A DNA stretch of 64,000 bases from Armatimonadota bacterium (GTDB lineage Bacteria > Sysuimicrobiota > Sysuimicrobiia > Sysuimicrobiales > Humicultoraceae). Under the pieces are notes generated by a model. That model had not been told where the DNA came from and ran no database searches. It saw only the letters and a list, made by a program, of their open reading frames with translations. The stretch is taken from contig JAVKHP010000001.1 in NCBI GenBank assembly GCA_031459855.1, forward strand, positions 1,408,059 through 1,472,058, written 5' to 3'. Made by a program: the position numbers and the translations under genes. Below, piece after piece: positions 43,904-52,239 of the stretch (positions are counted from its first letter, which is position 1; the number at the start of each line of letters is the position of its first letter).

Positions 43904-44605
43904 CTAGCCGAAGACCCAGCCCCCGTCCACGTAGAGCTCGACCCCGTTGACCGCCGGGTTCTCCAGCAGGAACGCCACCGCGTCGACCACGTCCTGCATG
44001 CGCACCAGGCGGCCCGTGGGCGTCCGGGCCTTGACCCGGTCGAGCATGGCCTGGTTGTTGGCCCAGTAGGGACTATCGCCCACGATCCCGGGGTGGATGG
44101 CGTTCACCCGCACCGGCGCCAGCTCGGTGGCCAGGGTCCGCACCAGGCCCGACACGCCCGCATTGATCGTCGTGACGGTGGTCGAGCCCGGATAGGGACG
44201 TTCCTTCGCCAGACCGCCGAAGATGACGATGGCGCCATCGGTCGCGAGGCGGCTGTGGAGCGCATGGACGACGGCGGTGTAGCCCACCAGTTTGAGGGTC
44301 ACGAGGTTCAGAGCCCCCGCGACGTCGTACTCGCGCACGCTGTTCCGGTCGCGGTCGATCGCCGCCAGCACCAGGCCGCTCACGGGGCCCACGTCGGCGA
44401 GGCGGCCCGCCACCTCGTGGGGGCGGGTGAGGTCGACGCCGACGCCGCGGACGGTGCTGCCCAGTTCGCGGGCGACCGCGCCCGCGCGGTCAGCGTCACG
44501 CCCCGAGATGATTACCGCGCGGCCCTGCCCCGCGTAGTGCCTGGCCACCTCCTTGCCGATGCCCGAAGTGCCGCCGATGACGACCACCGCGCCCGCCCGA
44601 TCCAT
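43904..44605 (-). CDS. Short-chain dehydrogenase/reductase family protein lacking the YxxxK motif
   Basis: A 233-residue Rossmann protein: cofactor motif VVVIGGTSGIGKEVARHYAG, then ISGRDADRAG, DLTRPHEVAG, a helix with NLVTLKLVG, and the C-terminal LENPAVNGVELYVDGGW. Aligned by the conserved RTLA helix, the catalytic Tyr and Lys positions are Val and Asn (VTTINAGVSGLVRTLA), so ordinary SDR chemistry is doubtful. It is the first gene of the second liv operon. A GAGGAGGG ribosome-binding site precedes the ATG, and this leader is duplicated upstream. Confidence 0.84.
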   Translation of the reverse strand: MDRAGAVVVIGGTSGIGKEVARHYAGQGRAVIISGRDADRAGAVARELGSTVRGVGVDLTRPHEVAGRLADVGPVSGLVLAAIDRDRNSVREYDVAGALNLVTLKLVGYTAVVHALHSRLATDGAIVIFGGLAKERPYPGSTTVTTINAGVSGLVRTLATELAPVRVNAIHPGIVGDSPYWANNQAMLDRVKARTPTGRLVRMQDVVDAVAFLLENPAVNGVELYVDGGWVFG

Positions 44606-44609
44606 GCCT

Positions 44610-44704
44610 GCCCTCCTCTATGCGTAGCGCCTCGATGTGCGGCCGCGCGTCTTCGCTCTCCGCGACGGCCCGCCCTCCTCTATGCTGCAGCGCGTCGATG
44701 TGCG
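44610..44704. repeat. Duplicated ribosome-binding leader of the SDR gene
   Basis: The 32 bases just upstream of the SDR start, including the GAGGAGGGC site, recur 62 bases further upstream with a few differences. The extra copy has no ATG in position and appears non-functional. Confidence 0.65.
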
Positions 44705-44875
44705 CAGGTCCTCGGCAGGGCACAGGTCCCTGGCAGTGTCCCGCAGGGTGTGCTGTGCCCCGCACGGCCTGTTGCCCGCGCCCGCGCGTCGTTCCACGGC
44801 CGGACGTTCGGTCCGTGGCCACGCGGACCGCCCGCTCTTTCCCCGGCCGCCCTGACCAATCCGCGCCACGGGTCT

Positions 44876-44898
44876 GTCAGACCAGCAGACGGTCCGAC
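44876..44898. promoter_or_regulatory. Candidate FadR-type double operator upstream of the SDR/liv operon
   Basis: GTCAGAC (44876-44882) and GTCCGAC (44892-44898) are separated by exactly nine bases, like the pair at 36128-36150, in the same orientation on the plus strand. The left box extends to GTCAGACCAG and is flanked by a GGTCTG...CAGACC palindrome. It lies 271 bases upstream of the SDR start and 40 bases past the amidohydrolase stop codon. Confidence 0.58.
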
Positions 44899-44937
44899 TT
44901 GTTAGCCAGCTGCACGCGGACTTCCTGCTCGGCCCGC

Positions 44938-46284
44938 TCAGATCTGCGGCAGCTGGAACCCCGAGGCGGCCACCACGTGGTCGCGGGAGGCGTAGGCCAG
45001 CCGCCGCAGGCGGTCCAGGTCCACCCCCAGCAGCTGGCCGTTGCGCTTGAGCGGGCGCCCGGCCACGAAGACCGAGTCCACGTTGCCGGTATCCATCCCC
45101 CAGACCACCGCGCCGATCGGGTCGTTGACGGGGAAGACGTTGGGGCGGTCCATGCGGAGCATGATGATGTCGGCGTCCTTGCCCGGCGTCAGCGTGCCGA
45201 TCCGGTCGGCCAGGCCGTTGGCGCGCGCGCCCTCCACGGTGGCGTACTCCAGCACGTCGCGCGTGGTGATCGGCGCGGGTGCGGCCTCGTTGCCGGCCAG
45301 TCGCTGCTCGAACACCAGGGCGTGCTGCAGGGCGATCGTGGCGCGCATCTGGGTGAACATGTCGTTGGGCACGTTGGTTTCGACGTCCACGCTCAGGCTG
45401 GGCCGCAGGCCCCGGTCCAGGAACCGCTGGATCGGCGGCATGCCGTGCCCCATCATCATCTCCACGGGGCAGGCCAGCGACACGGTGGCGCCCGAGTCCA
45501 CGATCAGCTGGACCTCGGCGTCCTGCAGCGTGCAACAGTGGATGAAGGTGGTGTCCGGCCCGTACAGCCCTGTCTGGCCCACCGCGCCCACCTTGCCGTG
45601 GCGGCCGAACGTGCCGACGCCCACGTGGGCGGTGATGCGCGCGTCGAGCTCGCGGGCGAGCTGCCAGTCCGCCCGGCAGCCCTCCAGGGAGTCGAACTCG
45701 GGGCCGAAGACCGCCAGGGCCAGGGTCAACAGCTGGTCCTTGGACGCGAAGTACTGCGCCGCCGCCCGGCGAATCCACGTGGGGTGCTCCGGCTTGGGCG
45801 CTTCGAACCAGGGACGGCCGTAGGCGAAGACGGCGCGGATGCCCGACTCCCGCAGCGCGCTGACCGCCGCGTCGGTATGGTCCGGGGTGGTCTGGATGTG
45901 CGACCAGTCCAGGACCGTGGTGATGCCGGCGTCGATGCAGCCGATGGCGCTGACCAGGGTGCCGGCGTAGACGTCCTCGGGGCGGTAGGCGGGCGCCAGG
46001 GTGTTCAGGACGAAGGCCAGGTAGCTGACCGGGCCCTCCAGCGGCACGTCGGTGCCGATGTTGCGCAGGATGCCCTCCCAGCAGTGGCGGTGGGTGTCGA
46101 TGAAGCCCGGCATGACGACCATCTGGGAGGCGTCGATCACCTCGGCGTCTGCGACCGCAAGGTGGGGCCCCACGGCGGCGATGCGCGAGCCCTCGATGAG
46201 CACGTCCCCCCGCGGGAAGTTGCCGATCTGCCGGTCGAGCGTGAGCACACACCCGCCCTGCAAGAGCGTGCGGCGCGCTGTCAT
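44938..46284 (-). CDS. TrzA/AtzA-type amidohydrolase (cytosine deaminase-like)
   Basis: A 448-residue amidohydrolase: a small beta-domain start (LLQGGCVLTLDRQIGNFPRG), the metal pair in GFIDTHRHCWEG, His in RITAHVGVG, His in TTFIHCCTL and Asp in LSVDVETNVPND, then the closing GTLTPGKDADIIMLR segment. The family deaminates or dechlorinates N-heterocycles and related compounds; the substrate is open. GGGGGAG precedes the ATG. It lies 71 bases after the TctC-type binding-protein gene. Confidence 0.88.
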   Translation of the reverse strand: MTARRTLLQGGCVLTLDRQIGNFPRGDVLIEGSRIAAVGPHLAVADAEVIDASQMVVMPGFIDTHRHCWEGILRNIGTDVPLEGPVSYLAFVLNTLAPAYRPEDVYAGTLVSAIGCIDAGITTVLDWSHIQTTPDHTDAAVSALRESGIRAVFAYGRPWFEAPKPEHPTWIRRAAAQYFASKDQLLTLALAVFGPEFDSLEGCRADWQLARELDARITAHVGVGTFGRHGKVGAVGQTGLYGPDTTFIHCCTLQDAEVQLIVDSGATVSLACPVEMMMGHGMPPIQRFLDRGLRPSLSVDVETNVPNDMFTQMRATIALQHALVFEQRLAGNEAAPAPITTRDVLEYATVEGARANGLADRIGTLTPGKDADIIMLRMDRPNVFPVNDPIGAVVWGMDTGNVDSVFVAGRPLKRNGQLLGVDLDRLRRLAYASRDHVVAASGFQLPQI

Positions 46285-46355
46285 CGTTGCTCCCCCCTTG
46301 GCGGATACTGGCGCCCGGCCCCGCCTCGACCCGCTCGCGCGGCGCCCCGGGCGCG

Positions 46356-47459
46356 TCAGATCACCTGTCCGTACTTCTCGCGCATCAGGTCCCTGATGAA
46401 CTTCGACACGTCGAGGGTCACCCGCAGGGCCCGGTGGACCTGGGCCTCGACGCGGTCGCCGCGGTAGAGGGGGTAACCTTCCATGAGCTTGCGGGCCTGG
46501 TCCTGGAACTCGCGGTCGGCGTTCATGCGGTCGATGCCCTCCCACAGGGTGCGCAGCGCCTCGGGCGGGGTGCCCTCGGGGGCCCAGATGCCGCGGCCGT
46601 AGGTCCAGGAGGCGGCCACGAGGGCGCGGAAGGCCTTCCAGCGCAGGAGGCCGTCGGGCTTTTTCTGGAAGAGCTGCTGGTAGACCTCGTAGACGGTGGG
46701 CAGGTCGGGCACGGCCGGATCGCGGACCATCTCGCCCTTCTCGTTGATGAAGCCCAGCGTCATGAGCCCCACGGCCTTGCCCTCGCGCACCAGGGGCAGC
46801 ACCTGCGAGGCGTAGACGAACGACGCCTGGAAGTCCAGCGAGAGCTCGCCCCGCTCGAAGGCCAGGCGGATGGGGCCGCGGGACTCGAAGCCGAAGACCA
46901 CCTTGGGGGCGATCCCCAGCAGCTCGAAAGCCAGGAGTGCCGGCAGCTCGACCCCGGGTGGGGTGTTGCTGCCGAAGACCAGGCCCGTGGCCTTGGGCAG
47001 GTCGGCGGCGGTGCGCACGCCGGCCCGCGGCGACGCGTAGATCACCGCCCCGGAGCCGTTGATCGACACCAGGCGCCAGCGTGTGAAGTCGTAGCGCACG
47101 GCGGGGTTGCCGAGCATGTAGGCCACCTTGGACGCCACCGTGCTCGCCAGCAGCATGGAGCCATCGGGCTTGGCGTTGGCGGCGAACCAGTTCATCCCCA
47201 GCAGCGTCCCGCCCCCGGGCATGTTGCGGATGCGCACGGTGGGATTCCCGGGGATGTGCTTCTCGAGGTAGGGGGCCAGGAAGCGGTTGAGGATATCGGT
47301 GGCGCCGCCCACGGCCGTGGGCACTACCAGGTCGATCGTCTTGCCGGCGTAGAACGGCGCCTGCGCGCCGCCCGGCGTGCTCGCGCACAGGGCGAGCGCC
47401 AGGACGGCGATCAGCCAGGCGGTGTGTCGTACCCTCCGGCGTGCCGCGGGGTTCGCCAC
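46356..47459 (-). CDS. TctC/Bug family substrate-binding protein, copy 1
   Basis: About 367 residues: signal peptide TAWLIAVLALALCASTPGG followed by YAGKTIDLVVPTAVGGATDI, GNPTVRIRNMPGGGTLLGMN and, at the C-terminus, REKYGQVI. These proteins capture carboxylates or related solutes for TctAB carriers. The GTG at 47459 is preferred because AGGAGG lies eight bases upstream. Residues from about 175 onward are almost identical at DNA level to copy 2, while the middle differs. No TctA/TctB genes adjoin; the fused carrier at 9.0-10.9 kb is the only one in the window. Confidence 0.88.
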   Translation of the reverse strand: MANPAARRRVRHTAWLIAVLALALCASTPGGAQAPFYAGKTIDLVVPTAVGGATDILNRFLAPYLEKHIPGNPTVRIRNMPGGGTLLGMNWFAANAKPDGSMLLASTVASKVAYMLGNPAVRYDFTRWRLVSINGSGAVIYASPRAGVRTAADLPKATGLVFGSNTPPGVELPALLAFELLGIAPKVVFGFESRGPIRLAFERGELSLDFQASFVYASQVLPLVREGKAVGLMTLGFINEKGEMVRDPAVPDLPTVYEVYQQLFQKKPDGLLRWKAFRALVAASWTYGRGIWAPEGTPPEALRTLWEGIDRMNADREFQDQARKLMEGYPLYRGDRVEAQVHRALRVTLDVSKFIRDLMREKYGQVI

Positions 47460-48537
47460 AGCGTCCACCTCCTCGTATGTCTCGCCCCTCCCAACGCCGC
47501 CCGCGCCGTGCGCGGTGCCGGGTGCGCTGCAGACGGCGCCCCCGGCGTCAGTCCGGAAGGGGCGGCCTCAGATCGTCTGGCCGTACTTCTCCCGCAACAG
47601 ATCGCGTACGTACCTGGTCACGTCCAGCGTCACCCGCAGGGCCCGGTGGACCTGAGCCTCGACGCGGTCGCCGCGGTAGAGGGGGTAACCTTCCATGAGC
47701 TTGCGGGCTTGGTCCTGGAACTCACGGTCGGCGTTCATGCGGTCGATGCCCTCCCACAGGGTGCGCAGCGCCTCGGGCGGGGTGCCCTCGGGGGCCCAGA
47801 TGCCGCGGCCGTAGGTCCAGGAGGCGGCCACGAGGGCGCGGAAGGCCTTCCAGCGCAGGAGGCCGTCGGGCTTTTTCTGGAAGAGCTGCTGGTAGACCTC
47901 GTAGACGGTGGGCAGGTCGGGCACGGCCGGGTCGCGGACCATCTCGCCCTTCTCGTTGATGAAGCCCAGCGTCATGAGCCCCACGGCCTTGCCCTCGCGC
48001 ACCAGGGGCAGCACCTGCGAGGCGTAGACGAACGACGCCTGGAAGTCCAGCGAGAGCTCGCCCCGCTCGAAGGCCAGGCGGATGGGGCCGCGGGACTCGA
48101 AGCCGAAGACCACCTTGGGGGCGATCCCCAGCAGCTCGAAAGCCAGGAGGGCTGGCACCGTGGCCCCGGGCGGCGAGTTGCTGCCGAAGGTCAGGTCGGT
48201 CGCCTTCGGGAGGTCGGCCGCCCGCCGCACCCCGGCCCGCGGCGCCGCATAGAAGACCCCGCCGCTGCCGTTGATGGCCACGAGCCGCATGCGCCGGAAG
48301 TCGTACCGCACCGCGGGGTTCTCCATCATGTACGCCACCTTGGACGACACGGTGCTGGCGAACAGCATGAGCCCGTCGGGTTTCGCGTTCGCCGCGAACC
48401 AGTTGCCGCCCAGGATGCTCCCGCCCCCGGGCATGTTGCGGATGCGCACGGTGGGATTCCCGGGGATGTGCTTCTCGAGGTAGGGGGCCAGGAACCGGTT
48501 GAGGATGTCGGTGGCGCCGCCCACGGCGCTGGGCACC
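46418..48537. repeat. Homogenised tracts shared by the two TctC-type genes
   Basis: At a constant offset of 1,212 bases, 46418-46936 matches 47630-48148 with only a handful of mismatches, and 47208-47325 matches 48420-48537 nearly as well. The ~270 bases between these tracts, and the signal-peptide ends, have diverged. The mosaic pattern indicates gene conversion between tandem copies rather than a single recent duplication. Confidence 0.8.
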
Positions 48538-48647
48538 ACCAGCTCGACGGTCTTCCCGGCGTAGTACGGCGTCTGAGCCCTGGCGGCGGGCAGGCTGGCC
48601 GCCAGCAGCAGCCCGGCGGCCGCGATCAGGGTCCGCGTTCGCATCAT
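47568..48647 (-). CDS. TctC/Bug family substrate-binding protein, copy 2
   Basis: A 359-residue exported binding protein: signal peptide TRTLIAAAGLLLAASLPAA, then YAGKTVELVVPSAVGGATDI and GNPTVRIRNMPGGGSILGGN, ending REKYGQTI. It is co-linear with copy 1 without gaps. The regions that differ (about residues 75-165) include VAINGSGGVFYAAPRAG and would line the ligand cleft, so the two copies may bind different solutes. GGAGG lies eight bases before the ATG pair at 48647. It is the first gene of the 48.6-44.9 kb unit. Confidence 0.88.
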   Translation of the reverse strand: MMRTRTLIAAAGLLLAASLPAARAQTPYYAGKTVELVVPSAVGGATDILNRFLAPYLEKHIPGNPTVRIRNMPGGGSILGGNWFAANAKPDGLMLFASTVSSKVAYMMENPAVRYDFRRMRLVAINGSGGVFYAAPRAGVRRAADLPKATDLTFGSNSPPGATVPALLAFELLGIAPKVVFGFESRGPIRLAFERGELSLDFQASFVYASQVLPLVREGKAVGLMTLGFINEKGEMVRDPAVPDLPTVYEVYQQLFQKKPDGLLRWKAFRALVAASWTYGRGIWAPEGTPPEALRTLWEGIDRMNADREFQDQARKLMEGYPLYRGDRVEAQVHRALRVTLDVTRYVRDLLREKYGQTI

Positions 48648-48748
48648 GGTCGTGTCCTCCCGCGATCGTGTATATACTGGGCATGCTGGGTTGGCCCTGC
48701 CCCAGCAGGATCGAGACGGACCACAGGACAGCACCCGAGGGATGAGGG

Positions 48749-51244
48749 ATGTCGCAGCAGACCACGCATGGTGACGAGTTTCGCGCCCGGCACCGGGTTC
48801 CCGCCGACCAGGTCCGGTGGACCTGTGCCCCCGAGGACCTGCCCTTCGAGACCACCGCCGGCCTGGCGATCGAGGACAGCATCGTGGGACAGGATCGGGC
48901 GGTGCGGGCTTTGGACTTCGGCCTCTCGGTGCCCCAGCCCGGGTACAACATCTTCGTCTCGGGACCCACCGGGACCGGCCGGACGACCTACACGCTCAGC
49001 CAGGTCACGCGGATCGCTGCGGCGCAGCCCGTGCCCTCCGACTGGGTGTACGTGCACAACTTCCAGCAGCCCGATCAGCCCCTTGCCATCAGCCTGCCGC
49101 CCGGGGAAGGCAGCCGGCTGCGGCGCGATGTCGACCGCCTCATCGAGGAGCTGAAGGATAGCATCCGCAAGCTGTTCGCCAGCGAAACATTCGAGGCCAA
49201 GCGGAGCGGGCTCCTGCACAGTTTCGAGCAGCGGGCCGGGGCCATCTGGCGGGAGCTGGAGCAGGAGGCGCGCCGGCTGGGCTTCGCCCTCCAGCGGACG
49301 CCCATGGGGATCGTGACGATCCCGGTCGGCCCCTCGGGCGACCCCCTGGCCGACGAACAGCTGCAGCAACTGGGCGCCGCGCATCGGGACGAGCTCGAGC
49401 GCCGGGCCCGCGCGCTGCAGGAATCGGTGGCGGAGGCCACCCGGAAGGTCCGCACCATCGAACGCGAGGCCCGCGAGGCCCTGCAGGATCTGGAGCGGTC
49501 GGCCGTGCGCAGCGTGGCCAGCGTCGCCCTGGAGCCCCTGCGCCAGCGCTACGCCGACCACCCCAAGATCGTGGCCTGGCTCGACGCGTTCCTGGCCGAC
49601 GTGGTCGAGCGGCACGACGACTTCAAGGAAGACGGGGAGCCGCACCCCCCGCTCCCGCTGCCGTTCCGGCGGCCCGACTTCACCCGGTACCGGGTCAACC
49701 TGTTCATCGACCACAGCAAGACCACCGGCGCCCCGGTCGTCTTCGAGTCGAACCCCACCTACTACAACCTGCTGGGGAAGGTGGAGTACCGCGGCGAGTT
49801 CGGCGCGCTGGTCACCGACTTCACCATGATCAAGCCCGGCGCGCTGCACCGCGCCAATGGCGGGTACCTGGTCCTCCAGGCGCGGGACGTGCTGCTGGCG
49901 CCGCTGGCCTGGGAGGCCCTCAAGCGCGCGCTGAAGAGCCGGGAGGTCCGCATCGAGAACATCGCCGAGCAGTACGGCCTGGTGCCCACCGCCAGCCTGC
50001 GCCCCGAGCCGATCCCCCTCGACGTGAAAGTGGTCGTCATCGGAGGCACGCTGCTCTACCATCTGCTCTACCTCCTCGACGACGACTTCGCCAAGTTGTT
50101 CAAGATCAAGTCTGACTTCGACGTGGACATCGAGCGGACGCCGGAGACCATGGTGCAGTACTGCCAGGCGCTGGGCACCATCTGCCGGCGCCAGGGCCTG
50201 CTGCCCTTCGATCGGACCGCCGTGGCGCGCACGCTGGAGCAGAGCGCGCGCCTGGCCGAGCACCAGCGGCGGCTCTCGATGCGGTTCAACGACGTGGTGG
50301 ACGTCCTCTACGAGGCCTCGGCCTGGGCCCGACGCGAGGGCGCCGCGGTGGTCACCGCCGCCCACGTGCGCCGGGCCATCGAGGAGCGCATCTACCGCAG
50401 CAACCGCATCGAGGAGCGGATCCGGCAGCTGATCCGCGAGGGGCAGCTGCTCGTCAGCGTCGACGGGGCGGTCGTGGGGCAGGTGAACGGCCTGTCAGTG
50501 CTGCAGCTGGGCGACTACGCTTTCGGGCGTCCGACGCGCATCACCGCCCGCACCTACGTGGGCGGCCGCGGCGTGGTCAACATCGAGCGCGAGACCCAGC
50601 TGTCGGGCCGCATCCACACCAAGGGCGTGTTCACCCTGGCCGCCTACCTGGGCGGGAAGTACGCCCAGCAGCGGCCGCTCTCCATGTCGGCGTCGATCAC
50701 CTTCGAGCAGACCTACGAGGAGGTCGAGGGCGACTCCGCCTCCTCGACCGAACTGTACGCCCTGCTCTCGGACCTGGCGGGCGTGCCCATCGATCAGGGG
50801 ATCGCCGTGACCGGCTCGGTCAACCAGAAGGGCGAGGTGCAGCCCATCGGCGGCGTCAACGAGAAGATCGAGGGGTTCTACTACACGTGCAAGGCCCTGG
50901 GGCTCACCGGGCGGCAGGGCGTGTTGATCCCCTACCAGAACCTGCCCAACCTCATGCTGAACGAAGAGGTGACCGAGGCGATCCGCGCGGGGCAGTTCCA
51001 CGTCTGGGCGGTGCGGACCATCGACGAGGGGCTGGAGGTCCTGACCGGCATGCCGGCCGGCGAGGCCGATGCCACCGGCGCCTTCCCCGACGGGACGCTC
51101 AACGCCCTGGTCAGCAAGCGGCTGGGCGAGCTCGCCGACCGCCTGCGCCGCTTCGGCCCGCTCGCCCGGGGCCGCGACGAGGGGCGCGAGGAGGGCCGCG
51201 AGGAGGCCGAGCGCAACGCACCCGACCCGCCGGCGCGGCCATGA
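48749..51244 (+). CDS. Lon-like AAA ATP-dependent protease
   Basis: An 831-residue protein of the Lon-related AAA_32/YcbZ group. Residues ~70-80 carry a Walker A variant, GPTGTGRTT, with Arg78 in place of Lys; a long coiled insertion rich in Glu/Arg follows (about 130-260); the C-terminal Lon proteolytic domain has the Ser663-Lys706 dyad in EGDSASSTE and GGVNEKIEGF, 43 residues apart as in E. coli Lon. It degrades proteins in the cytoplasm. A GAGGGATGAGGG ribosome-binding site precedes the ATG, and a TATACT -10-like box lies at 48669-48674. It is coupled to the reductase gene downstream by a four-base overlap. Confidence 0.9.
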   Translation: MSQQTTHGDEFRARHRVPADQVRWTCAPEDLPFETTAGLAIEDSIVGQDRAVRALDFGLSVPQPGYNIFVSGPTGTGRTTYTLSQVTRIAAAQPVPSDWVYVHNFQQPDQPLAISLPPGEGSRLRRDVDRLIEELKDSIRKLFASETFEAKRSGLLHSFEQRAGAIWRELEQEARRLGFALQRTPMGIVTIPVGPSGDPLADEQLQQLGAAHRDELERRARALQESVAEATRKVRTIEREAREALQDLERSAVRSVASVALEPLRQRYADHPKIVAWLDAFLADVVERHDDFKEDGEPHPPLPLPFRRPDFTRYRVNLFIDHSKTTGAPVVFESNPTYYNLLGKVEYRGEFGALVTDFTMIKPGALHRANGGYLVLQARDVLLAPLAWEALKRALKSREVRIENIAEQYGLVPTASLRPEPIPLDVKVVVIGGTLLYHLLYLLDDDFAKLFKIKSDFDVDIERTPETMVQYCQALGTICRRQGLLPFDRTAVARTLEQSARLAEHQRRLSMRFNDVVDVLYEASAWARREGAAVVTAAHVRRAIEERIYRSNRIEERIRQLIREGQLLVSVDGAVVGQVNGLSVLQLGDYAFGRPTRITARTYVGGRGVVNIERETQLSGRIHTKGVFTLAAYLGGKYAQQRPLSMSASITFEQTYEEVEGDSASSTELYALLSDLAGVPIDQGIAVTGSVNQKGEVQPIGGVNEKIEGFYYTCKALGLTGRQGVLIPYQNLPNLMLNEEVTEAIRAGQFHVWAVRTIDEGLEVLTGMPAGEADATGAFPDGTLNALVSKRLGELADRLRRFGPLARGRDEGREEGREEAERNAPDPPARP

Positions 51245-52206
51245 ACGTCACGGTCGTCGGCGCCGGCGGCCTTGGCGGCTACTACGGCGGCCTCCTGGCG
51301 CGGGCGGGGCATGCCGTCACCTTCGTGGCCCGCGGCGCCCACCTCGAGGCGTTGCGCCACCAGGGCGGCGTGCGCGTCCAGGCCGCCGACGGCGAGTTCT
51401 TCGGCCCGGGGCGCGCGGTGGCCACGCCTGCCCAGGCGCCGCCGGCCGACCTGGTGCTCTTCACCGTGAAGTCGTTCGACACCCGCGTGGCCGCCGAGGC
51501 GCTGGCCGGTAGCCTGGCGCCCCAGACCGTGATCCTCTCGCTGCAGAACGGGGTGGACAACGAGGACGTGCTGGCCGCGGTCTGCGGCGCCGACCGCATC
51601 CTGGGCGGGACGGCCTACGTCTTCGCCACCATCGCGGCTCCGGGTACGATCGCCCAGACCGGCGGGCCGCGACGCGTCGTCATGGGCGCGTGGCCCCGTG
51701 GGGCCAGCCCTCGCGTCGAGCGCCTTGCGGCCACGTGTCGCGACGCAGGGTGGATCGTCGAGACGACCGACGACATCCTGCGCGAGAAGTGGATCAAGTA
51801 CGCCTTTATCTGCGCCCAGGCCGGCATGACCGCGGTGACCCGCCTGCCGGTGGGTGTGCTCCGCGCCTGTCCGCCCACGTGGGCGATGTTCCGCCAGCTC
51901 CTCGAGGAAGCCACCGCTGTGGGCCGCGCCCGCGGCGTGCACCTGCCCGACGACCTCGTCGAGCGCCACCTGGCGCTCGCCGCGCGCCTCGAGCCCCACG
52001 TCTCGTCGTCGCTCGCGTCCGACCTGGCGCAGGGGAAGCGCCTCGAGGTGGAGGCGTTGCACGGGACCCTGGTGCGCTACGGGCAGGACGCGCGCATTCC
52101 CACGCCGGCCGCTGCCGCCGTGTACGCGGCGCTGCTCCCGCACCACCTGCTGGCCACAGGTGCCCTCGGCTCCGACGGATCGATGACAGCGCCACTGCCA
52201 GGGTAG
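51241..52206 (+). CDS. panE: 2-dehydropantoate 2-reductase (ketopantoate reductase family)
   Basis: A 321-residue reductase: nucleotide-binding VTVVGAGGLGGYYGGLLARA, FTVKSFDTRVAAEAL, LSLQNGVDNEDVL, then the catalytic Lys in REKWIKYAFICAQAGMTAV and the C-terminal SSSLASDLAQGKRLEVEALHG. The enzyme reduces ketopantoate to pantoate in coenzyme A synthesis; some family members act on other keto acids. ATG overlaps the protease stop codon (ATGA). Confidence 0.88.
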   Translation: MNVTVVGAGGLGGYYGGLLARAGHAVTFVARGAHLEALRHQGGVRVQAADGEFFGPGRAVATPAQAPPADLVLFTVKSFDTRVAAEALAGSLAPQTVILSLQNGVDNEDVLAAVCGADRILGGTAYVFATIAAPGTIAQTGGPRRVVMGAWPRGASPRVERLAATCRDAGWIVETTDDILREKWIKYAFICAQAGMTAVTRLPVGVLRACPPTWAMFRQLLEEATAVGRARGVHLPDDLVERHLALAARLEPHVSSSLASDLAQGKRLEVEALHGTLVRYGQDARIPTPAAAAVYAALLPHHLLATGALGSDGSMTAPLPG

Positions 52207-52239
52207 GCCCGCGCGCGGTGGCCGCGACACCGCCGCCGT

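Larger units (their letters stand above)
44606..44937. other. Regulatory spacer upstream of the SDR operon
   Basis: These 332 bases contain no supported gene. They hold the second double GTCnGAC site (44876-44898) and two near-copies of the ribosome-binding leader (44610-44641 and 44672-44704, offset 62). The rest shows nothing I recognise. Confidence 0.6.

Noticed and set aside
44657-44905. Possible small gene between the SDR and amidohydrolase genes
   Set aside because: Frames there are Arg/Cys/Pro-rich on both strands without a ribosome-binding site in place, and the region contains repeats and the operator.
48700-48725. TGGTCCGTC upstream of the TctC pair as another GntR site
   Set aside because: It matches only part of one box (GTCCGTC, not GTCnGAC) and has no second box at the required spacing.
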